From SMAG-U1939 sp036376595 (GTDB lineage Bacteria; Chloroflexota; Ktedonobacteria; Ktedonobacterales; JADMIN01), in the NCBI GenBank assembly GCA_036376595.1, contig DASVAA010000066.1:1-44477 (forward strand): a DNA stretch of 44,477 bases, written 5' to 3'. Every line of letters starts with the position of its first letter. Positions within the stretch are counted from its first letter, which is position 1. Below the pieces are notes generated by a model. That model worked only from the letters and a program-made list of their open reading frames with translations, searched no databases and had not been told where the DNA came from. Below, piece by piece: positions 27,232 through 33,483 of the stretch. Made by a program: the position numbers and the translations under genes.

Positions 27232-28086
27232 ATGAGCGCCAACGTCGCCAAGCACGCGCGGCGCATGCCAGAGGAGGTGCCGCCCGTGGTGCCCGCTGAT
27301 CCCGCGGGCGCGGTGGACCGCGCGCTGGCCGTGCTCTGCACGTTCACGCGCGAGCGGCCGGCGCTGGGCGTGACCGAGATTAGCGAGCGGCTCCATCTGA
27401 CCAAGAGCACCGTCCATCGGCTGCTGCAAGCCCTGCTGCTGCGCGGTCTGGTGGCGCAGGACCCGCACAAGCGCCAGTACACCCTCGGCTATCGCGTGCT
27501 GGCGCTGGCGCAGGCGGTCCCCGGCGAGGCGACGCTGCGCCACATCTGCCGGCCCCACATGGCCTGGCTGCAATCGGTGACCGGCGAGACCATCGCACTC
27601 TACGTGGTCGCGGGCGACGTGCGCCTGTGCCTGGACGAGATTGAAAGCCCGCAGATGCTGCGCATGAGCGCCGGCATTGGGCGCTGCTTCCCGCTGCATC
27701 GCGGCGCGGCGAGCAAGGCGCTGCTGGCCGCTGAACTCGCCGAGAGCGCGACGTGGCGGCGCGCGGTGGCGCGGCTCAGTCCCGCCGAGCTGGCGGCGCT
27801 CGAATCGGACCTTGCGCAGGTGCGCCAGCGCGGGTACGCCGAGTCGGCGGGCGAGACGGTACATGGCGCGGCGTCGGTCGCGGCGCCCGTCCGCATGCCA
27901 GGGGGCGAGGTGGTCGCGGCGCTGAGCGTGGCGGGTCCGGCGGCGCGCTTCGGCGATGAGGCGGTGCGGCGGCAGGCGGCCATGCTGCTGGAGGCGACGG
28001 GCCGCATCGCGCGCGACTTGCATGCGGCGCACGTGACAGACGTGATGGGAGCGGCTGCCGGAGCGAGCGGCGGCGGTGGCGCATAG
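27232..28086 (+). CDS. IclR-family transcriptional regulator
   Basis: 284 aa. An N-terminal winged helix-turn-helix (about residues 25-90: VDRALAVLCTFT, LGVTEISERLHLTKSTVHRLLQALLLRGLVAQD) is followed by the GAF-like effector domain (from LRHICRPHMAWLQSVTGETIALYV; GRCFPLHRGAASKALLA is the usual ligand-loop region). The Ala/Gly tail is low complexity. Start at ATG 27232 with GGAGGGGAAGG. Encoded just upstream of an ABC substrate-binding protein and two permeases on the same strand, so it probably controls that uptake operon in response to its substrate or a product. Confidence 0.92.
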   Translation: MSANVAKHARRMPEEVPPVVPADPAGAVDRALAVLCTFTRERPALGVTEISERLHLTKSTVHRLLQALLLRGLVAQDPHKRQYTLGYRVLALAQAVPGEATLRHICRPHMAWLQSVTGETIALYVVAGDVRLCLDEIESPQMLRMSAGIGRCFPLHRGAASKALLAAELAESATWRRAVARLSPAELAALESDLAQVRQRGYAESAGETVHGAASVAAPVRMPGGEVVAALSVAGPAARFGDEAVRRQAAMLLEATGRIARDLHAAHVTDVMGAAAGASGGGGA

Positions 28087-28147
28087 CGCGAAGAAGGAGG
28101 CCGATGGGGAGCCCGCGCGGAGCCAGGGGCGCGCCGAGCGGACCGCA

Positions 28148-28232
28148 AGATTGACGGCTGGCTGACTGGCTGACTGGCTGGCTAGCTGGCTAGCTGGCAA
28201 GCTGGCTAGCTGGCAGGTGGTGGTGGTGGTGC
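28148..28232. repeat. Low-complexity CTGGCTAG/GGTGGT tract
   Basis: Repeated TGGCTGAC, then GGCTAGCT units, then GGTGGTGGTGGTG. It lies between the IclR and substrate-binding genes. Slippage-prone; no function seen. Confidence 0.7.
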
Positions 28233-28297
28233 AGCGCGAGAGAGCAGCGTCGAGGCGTTGAACAGCGGCGTGTTGACACACGCTGAGGAGGTCTCTT

Positions 28298-29917
28298 ATG
28301 ACACCACGTCCCCGCATTTCATCGGACTTTTTGTCGTTCTTGCGCAGTCGGACGGCAGCGGGCCGGAGCGCGTCTCCGCTGTTGATGCTGGCAGTGCTGG
28401 CGGTGCTGCTGCTGGCAGGCTGTGGCGGCAACGGCAACACCAGTAGCGGCAACGGTCCCAAAACGGGCGGTACGCTGACCGTGGGGCTGGATTCGGATGT
28501 CGTGACGCTCGATCCGCTGAAGTCAACGGCTCTGGTGGACCGCGAGGCGATGTTGAACATCTACGACACGCTCGTGCGCAGCGACGCCAAGAACAACATC
28601 CAGCCGGATCTGGCGACCTCGTGGACCTACCCCTCGCCGACGCAGCTCGAGTTCACGCTGCGCACGGGCGTCAAGTTCCAGGACGGCACGCCCTTCAACG
28701 CCGACGCGGTGGTCTTCAACATCAATCGCATCCTCAACACGCCTTCATCGCCGCGTAACAGCGAGCTGGCAACCGTCAGCTCGGTGACCAAAGTGGACGA
28801 CACGCACGTGACGTTCAACTTGAAGAAGCCGTTCTCGCCCCTGCTCGCCACGCTGAGCGACCGCGCCGGCATGATGCTCTCGCCCGCCGTCGTGCAGGCG
28901 CAGGGCAGCGCGCTGGGCAACAATCCGGTCAAAGCGGGGACGGGGCCGTTTGAGTTCGACTCGTGGGTCAAGGGCGATCACCTGACCCTGGCGCGCAATC
29001 CCAATTACTGGCAGAAGGATGCCAACGGCCACGCGCTGCCCTATCTGGATAAGGTCGTCTACAAGCCGATCACCAATGGCAGCGTGCGCTTCACCAACCT
29101 GGAGACCGGCGCCATCAACGTGGCCGAGGACCTCGACCCGACCGACGTGCCATCGGCCAAGACCAATTCGAGCCTGGTGTACAACCAGATCCCCGGTCTG
29201 AGCTTCTACGGCATCGAGCTGAACACCCAGGCCGCACCCTTCAACAACGCGCATCTGCGGCGGGCGGTGGAATGGGGCGTCAATCGCCAGGAGATCCTGA
29301 ACAGTGTGCTGCACGGCATCGGCGTGGTCTCGCAGGGGCCGATCTCGCCCACCAGTTGGGCGTACGATCCGAGCTTCGCGCCCTACAGCTACAATCAGGC
29401 GAACGCCAAGTCTGAGCTGCAGCAGGGCGGGCAGCCCAATGGGTTCTCGTTCACGATGCTGATCGCCAGCGGATCGCCGCTCAACACGCAGCTGGCGCAG
29501 TTCATCCAGTCGGAGCTGCAGCCGATCGGCATCAAGGTCACCATCCAGCAGGAGACGTTCGCCAAGCTGCTGAGCGACTCGGCATCTCACAACTATCAAG
29601 CGGCAAATCTTGGCTGGAGCGGCCGCGTGGACCCCGACGGCAACACCTACGCCTGGTTCCACACCGGCGGCGGGTTCAACGACATGCAGTACTCCAATCC
29701 ACAGGTGGACGCCCTGCTCGAAGACGCCCGCGCGTCAAGCGACCAGAGCAAGCGCACGAGCGACTACCAGCAGGCCGGCAAGCTGATCCTGCAAGACGGA
29801 CCATACGTCTTCCTGTACCACGGCGTGGCGGTGCAGGCGACGACCAGCAACGTGAAGAACTTCGTGCTGCTGCCGACGACCATCATGTCCTTCACGCAGG
29901 TGTACCTCGCCTCGTAG
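28298..29917 (+). CDS. ABC transporter substrate-binding lipoprotein, family 5 (peptide/nickel type)
   Basis: 539 aa. A lipoprotein signal peptide ends in the lipobox LLAGC, with Cys42 as the lipidated residue, followed by a Gly/Asn/Ser linker. The SBP_bac_5 fold follows: VTLDPLKSTALVDREAMLNIYDTL, the TWTYPSPTQLEFTLRTGVKFQDGTPFNADAVVFNINRI block typical of DppA/OppA, and NNAHLRRAVEWGVNRQEILN. It binds an oligopeptide or similar ligand outside the membrane and delivers it to the permeases encoded downstream. Start ATG 28298 with GAGGAGGTC upstream. About 330 nt of repeat-rich sequence separates it from the permeases. Confidence 0.93.
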   Translation: MTPRPRISSDFLSFLRSRTAAGRSASPLLMLAVLAVLLLAGCGGNGNTSSGNGPKTGGTLTVGLDSDVVTLDPLKSTALVDREAMLNIYDTLVRSDAKNNIQPDLATSWTYPSPTQLEFTLRTGVKFQDGTPFNADAVVFNINRILNTPSSPRNSELATVSSVTKVDDTHVTFNLKKPFSPLLATLSDRAGMMLSPAVVQAQGSALGNNPVKAGTGPFEFDSWVKGDHLTLARNPNYWQKDANGHALPYLDKVVYKPITNGSVRFTNLETGAINVAEDLDPTDVPSAKTNSSLVYNQIPGLSFYGIELNTQAAPFNNAHLRRAVEWGVNRQEILNSVLHGIGVVSQGPISPTSWAYDPSFAPYSYNQANAKSELQQGGQPNGFSFTMLIASGSPLNTQLAQFIQSELQPIGIKVTIQQETFAKLLSDSASHNYQAANLGWSGRVDPDGNTYAWFHTGGGFNDMQYSNPQVDALLEDARASSDQSKRTSDYQQAGKLILQDGPYVFLYHGVAVQATTSNVKNFVLLPTTIMSFTQVYLAS

Positions 29918-30245
29918 AAGGGAGTTGACGGAGAACGCGAAGACCGCGAAGTGAACGCGAAGACCGCGAAGCAGAGAGAGGTTTACCACAGAGGCAACGG
30001 AGGCAACGGAGGGCAGAGAGAGGGGAGAGAGGGGAACCGCAGAGGACGCGGAGGGGAGACGTGATTGCTCCGCACAACTCAATACGTCTCCCTCGCGTTC
30101 TCTGCGGTTTCTCTTCTGACTTCGCGATCTTCGCGTATCCTTCGCGTCCTTCGCGTTCTCTCTGCTCTGTTCTCCGCGCTCTCCGCGAAGCTCCGCGGAC
30201 TCCGCGTTCACCGTAGACCCCTCAGACCCGAGAAAGGAGGGTTGC
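29918..30245. repeat. Gene-free stretch of purine-rich and pyrimidine-rich repeats
   Basis: 29926-30060 is purine-rich (GAACGCGAAGACCGCGAAG, GAGGCAACGGAGG). 30075-30215 is the pyrimidine-rich counterpart (CTTCGCGTCCTTCGCGTTCTC). The two halves are imperfect inverted repeats that could fold into a long hairpin, placed between the substrate-binding gene and the permeases. GAAAGGAGG at 30231-30239 is the ribosome-binding site of the next gene. Confidence 0.75.
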
Positions 30246-31199
30246 ATGCCGGCGTACCTGCTGCGGCGGCTGGCGTTCCTGGTGCCGGTGGCGCTGCTGG
30301 TGAGCTTCGTCACCTTCCTGCTCGTCCACCTGGTGCCCGGCGATCCGGCGCGGGTATTGCTGGGCGAGGAGGCGACGCCGCAGAATGTGGCGGCGCTGCG
30401 CCAGCAGCTTGGCCTCAATCAGCCGCTGCTGGCGCAGTACGGCATCTGGCTGTGGCACCTGGTGCATGGCGACCTGGGCACCTCGATCCAGCTCCAGCAG
30501 CCGGTGACACAGGCCATCTTGCAGCGCGTGCCGGTGACGGCCGAGCTGGGTATCGCCGCGCTGCTCTATTCGGTGCTGCTGGCGGTGCCGCTAGGGGTGC
30601 TGGCGGCCACGCACCGCAACGGCCGGCTCGACTGGCTGGTCAACACGACGAGCCTGTTCGGGACGGCGATCCCCTCGTTCGTGCTGGGGCTGGCGCTGAT
30701 CCTGATCTTCGCCGTGCTGGTGCGGGTCTTCCCGCCGGGGGGCTACGTGCCGCTGACGGAGGATCCGGGGCAGAACCTGCGCGACCTGGTGCTGCCCATG
30801 ATCGCCCTGGGCACGGGAGCCGTGGCGGTCAACATGCGCCAGGTCCGGGCCAGCATGATCGAGGTGCTCAACCAGGACTACATCAAGACGGCCTGGGCCA
30901 AGGGGCTGCGCTCCAATCGCGTCCACTACATCCACGCGCTGCGCAACGCGCTGCTGCCGGTGCTGACGCTGGTGGGCTTACAGGCGGGGGCGATTCTGGG
31001 CGGCGCGTTCGTCATCGAGACGATCTTCTTGTGGCCGGGGATCGGCGAGCTGGCGATTCAGAGCATCCTCGCCAAGGATTACCCGGTGGTGCAGGGGGTG
31101 GTGCTGCTGGCGGCGCTGTCGTACATGGGCATCAACCTGCTGGTAGATGTGAGCTACGGCTTGCTCGATCCAAGGATCTCCTATGGCAAAGGGCGTTGA
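30246..31199 (+). CDS. ABC transporter permease, DppB/OppB type
   Basis: 317 aa inner-membrane permease with six membrane segments. The N-terminus LLRRLAFLVPVALLVSFVTFLLVHLVPGDPARVLLG is the hallmark of the DppB group. The EAA-like loop (IKTAWAKGLRSNRVHYIHALRNALLPVL) contacts the ATPase. Preceded by a near-ideal AAAGGAGG. It forms the channel with the DppC-type protein whose gene overlaps its 3' end by 17 nt. Confidence 0.94.
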   Translation: MPAYLLRRLAFLVPVALLVSFVTFLLVHLVPGDPARVLLGEEATPQNVAALRQQLGLNQPLLAQYGIWLWHLVHGDLGTSIQLQQPVTQAILQRVPVTAELGIAALLYSVLLAVPLGVLAATHRNGRLDWLVNTTSLFGTAIPSFVLGLALILIFAVLVRVFPPGGYVPLTEDPGQNLRDLVLPMIALGTGAVAVNMRQVRASMIEVLNQDYIKTAWAKGLRSNRVHYIHALRNALLPVLTLVGLQAGAILGGAFVIETIFLWPGIGELAIQSILAKDYPVVQGVVLLAALSYMGINLLVDVSYGLLDPRISYGKGR

Positions 31200-32130
31200 G
31201 CCGCTCGAATCGGGCGTCACGCTGGAGCTTGACAAAGAGGCTCCAGAGCGGCGTGCGTGGTCGTCGCGCGGGGCAGGTCTTGTTCGTGGAGCGCTGGCGG
31301 CGGTGCGCGAGGATCCACGCTGGCTCTTCGGGGTGGTGCTGGTGGTGCTGGCGCTGGCGGCGATCTTCGCGCCGCTGGTGGCCCCCTACCCGCCGCTACA
31401 GTATCATCCGGCGGTGGCCTCGCAGCCGCCGAGCCGGGCGCATCTGCTGGGGACCGACGACCTGGGGCGCGACCAGCTCAGCCGGGTGATCTACGGTGCG
31501 CGCATCTCGCTCTCAGTGGGCATTCTGGCGATTCTGGCGGGCGGCGCGGTGGGCACGGCGATGGGCATGGTGGGCGGCTACCTGCGCGGCTGGGTGGACC
31601 AGAGCATCACCATCGTGGTGGATTCGCTGCTGGCCTTCCCGCCGCTGCTGCTGCCGCTGGCGATTGCGGCGGTGCTGGGGCCGAGCGTCGAGAACCTGAT
31701 CATCGCGCTGGCCATCGCGCGCATCCCGGTCTACGCGCGGCTGGCGCGGGGGCAGTCGCTGCAGGTGCGCGGGCTGGATTACGTGACAGCGGCGCGCGGC
31801 GTGGGCACGCGGACGCACGCCATTTTGGGGCGTCATGTGCTGCCGAACATCCTGAGTCCGCTGATGGTGCAGGCGACGATCTCGGTGTCGCTAGCGATTC
31901 TGGATGAGTCGGTGCTGAGCTTTCTGGGCCTGGGTGCGCAGCCACCAACTCCGGAGTGGGGAGCGATGATCAGCGCCGCGGAGACGTACCTGACGAGCGA
32001 CCCGTGGATGATGCTGGGGCCGGCGCTGGCGATTGTGGTGACGGTGCTGAGCCTGAACCTGCTGGGCGACGCGCTGCGCGACCGGCTCGACCCGCGCACG
32101 GCGGGCCAGCTCGCCTTTACCAAGCGCTAG
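31183..32130 (+). CDS. ABC transporter permease, DppC/OppC type
   Basis: 315 aa. A DppC-type N-terminal cytoplasmic segment, then HLLGTDDLGRDQLSRVIYGARISL, the standard signature of the group, and the EAA loop (VRGLDYVTAARGVGTRTHAILGRHVLPNI). ATG 31183 is preceded by AAGGA and lies inside the end of the upstream permease gene, so translation is coupled. No ATP-binding subunit gene follows; the ATPases (DppD/DppF type) must be encoded elsewhere or shared with another system. Confidence 0.94.
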   Translation: MAKGVEPLESGVTLELDKEAPERRAWSSRGAGLVRGALAAVREDPRWLFGVVLVVLALAAIFAPLVAPYPPLQYHPAVASQPPSRAHLLGTDDLGRDQLSRVIYGARISLSVGILAILAGGAVGTAMGMVGGYLRGWVDQSITIVVDSLLAFPPLLLPLAIAAVLGPSVENLIIALAIARIPVYARLARGQSLQVRGLDYVTAARGVGTRTHAILGRHVLPNILSPLMVQATISVSLAILDESVLSFLGLGAQPPTPEWGAMISAAETYLTSDPWMMLGPALAIVVTVLSLNLLGDALRDRLDPRTAGQLAFTKR

Positions 32131-32243
32131 CTGCCGCACCGCTGAAGGTTCCAACGTACGCGGCGGGAAGAGCCGAGGCGCGCGTGGACGCGAGCAGGTC
32201 TTGGTCGCGCCTGCTCGTGGCTCAGCTCCGACCGCCATACGCG

Positions 32244-32480
32244 CCATACTGGGTCTATATCAAACGTGGCGAAGTATGGGCGTATGCGTCCTGGATTGCC
32301 ATAGACGCCATACTGGGTCTATATCAAACGTGATGAAGTATGGGCGTATGGGTACGGCGATGCCCCATAGCGCCATACGGGTCTATCTCACAGGTGATGA
32401 AGTATGGGCGTATGCAGGTCCGCGCACCCCATACCCGCCATACTAGGTCTATATCAAACGTGATGAAGTATGGGCGTATG
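32244..32480 (+). repeat. Four-copy 43-bp repeat array with ~22-nt spacers
   Basis: Copies start at 32244, 32308, 32373 and 32438 (period 64, 65, 65). The unit begins CCATAC, contains GGTCTATATCAAACGTGATG and ends GTATGGGCGTATG. Spacers are 21-23 nt and partly similar (CCATAGACG, CCCCATAGCG, CCCCATACCCG), so each spacer can pair with the preceding unit end (GTATGG...TATGGG with CCCATA...CCATAC). A tandem structured repeat, not a CRISPR. Confidence 0.85.
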
Positions 32481-32823
32481 CGGCCAATCGCGCCAGGTGA
32501 TCCTCAGGTTGGGGGCAGCACATCAGCGGCCATGTGGAGCTGCCCTTGCGCACGTGTGCTACAGTCTCAGTGCGCATTTCATATCATGAGATGTGAGGTG
32601 TCGTGCTGTTTCCGGTAAACCGTCACGTGTCTCAACTCCACCACTCTCCTCATGGCATGCTCACCGCTGCCGTGTCGTCTGGTCGTTCTCGCCGCGAGCG
32701 GTCATCGGGCTGCCGCCACCCATCACCCTGAGAAATACATCAGGACGATCATGATCCATGATCATCGGCAATCATCTGTTCAGGGCGCTTGGTGCCTGCT
32801 CATGATGTGAAGCTCCGCACCGC

Positions 32824-32865
32824 CATACGCCCATACTTCATCACGTTTGAGATAGACCAGTATGG
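32824..32865 (-). repeat. 43-bp repeat family, reversed single copy
   Basis: Reverse complement of the unit at 32244 with few changes (CATACGCCCATACTTCATC, then GTTTGAGATAGACCAGTATGG). Confidence 0.85.
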
Positions 32866-32894
32866 CGCGTATGGCAGGGATGAGCCTCCGTAGG

Positions 32895-32948
32895 CCCATA
32901 CCTCGTCACGTTTGAGATAGACCCGTATGGCGGTTCACCGCATGCGCG
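32895..32948 (-). repeat. 43-bp repeat family plus flank, left direct copy
   Basis: A reversed unit (32895-32930) followed by CGGTTCACCGCATGCGCG. The same 54 bp recur at 33237-33290 with two changes, so the structured element between them is flanked by long direct repeats. Confidence 0.8.
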
Positions 32949-32966
32949 GCCCCTCTTATGCCAAAT

Positions 32967-33223
32967 CAAGGGCAGACGTTGTGGTAGGAGCAGCAGGCGG
33001 GCTGAAGTCCCGCGGGTAATCCCCGCGCGCCAACAGGTACGGCTAACCAAACAACACGGCCTCACGTGGTATCGGTCGGGCACGAAGGGTTGGAACCCAG
33101 CCAGCAATAGGCTGCTTATACCCGGCCAGGATGAGTCGTTGGCGCATCCGCAACCGCCCGCTCTAGGGGATTCGCCGCGGGACTTCAGCCCGCCTCCAGC
33201 GCCTACTACAACGTCTGCCCTTG
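32967..33223 (+). ncRNA. Candidate structured RNA or inverted-arm element (HEARO/omega-RNA-like)
   Basis: Outer arms 32967-33024 and 33166-33223 are inverted repeats of 58 nt with about 9 mismatches, including AGGCGGGCTGAAGTCCCGC and AATCCCC/GGGGATT. Inside, GCGCCAAC (33027-33034) pairs with GTTGGCGC (33138-33145), GGTCGGG with CCCGGCC, and CAGCC-AGCAATA-GGCTG and GGGTT-GG-AACCC form terminal hairpins. Such nested stems look like RNA. The plus-strand 3' part, CGCAACCGCCCGCTCTAGG, resembles what I remember of the conserved 3' end of HEARO RNAs, the guide RNAs of IscB nucleases; this is recollection, not a search. No IscB gene is present. A MITE is the alternative. Confidence 0.5.
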
Positions 33224-33233
33224 GCCCAGCATT

Positions 33234-33290
33234 ACGCCCATACTTCATCACGTTTGAGATAGACCCGTATGGCGGTTCACCGCATGCGCG
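33234..33290 (-). repeat. 43-bp repeat family plus flank, right direct copy
   Basis: A reversed unit ending at 33272 with the same CGGTTCACCGCATGCGCG flank (33273-33290) as the left copy at 32895-32948. Confidence 0.8.
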
Positions 33291-33483
33291 TTACCCGGCG
33301 CGGCGCTCGTCGTTATGCCTGGGTGGGCGCCGGCCGCCTCGCGAGCGAGCGTCGCGGCGACGCGCATGCCGCCAGCGCACCGGCAGTACGGGCAGCATGC
33401 ACGCTCCGGCTGTGCTACAATAGGCGCCGCAGCAGCGGTAACAGCGTCACGCACGAGCAATCAGGACGTAGGCAGGCGGCACG

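Larger units (their letters stand above)
32131..33483. other. 1.35-kb gene-free region of repeats and a structured element
   Basis: Between the permease operon and mutS there is no supported coding sequence. It holds a forward four-copy repeat array (32244-32480), about 340 nt of unique DNA, reversed relatives of the repeat (32824-32865, 32895-32930, 33234-33272), and a 257-bp inverted-arm element (32967-33223) between the last two. The remaining part up to mutS shows no clear promoter. Confidence 0.7.

Noticed and set aside
32244..32480. CRISPR array
   Set aside because: Only four units, repeats vary, spacers are short (21-23 nt) and related to each other, relatives are scattered and reversed, and no cas gene is near.
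33025..33165. Small protein gene inside the structured element
   Set aside because: No frame with a start, a ribosome site and plausible composition; paired stems explain the sequence better.
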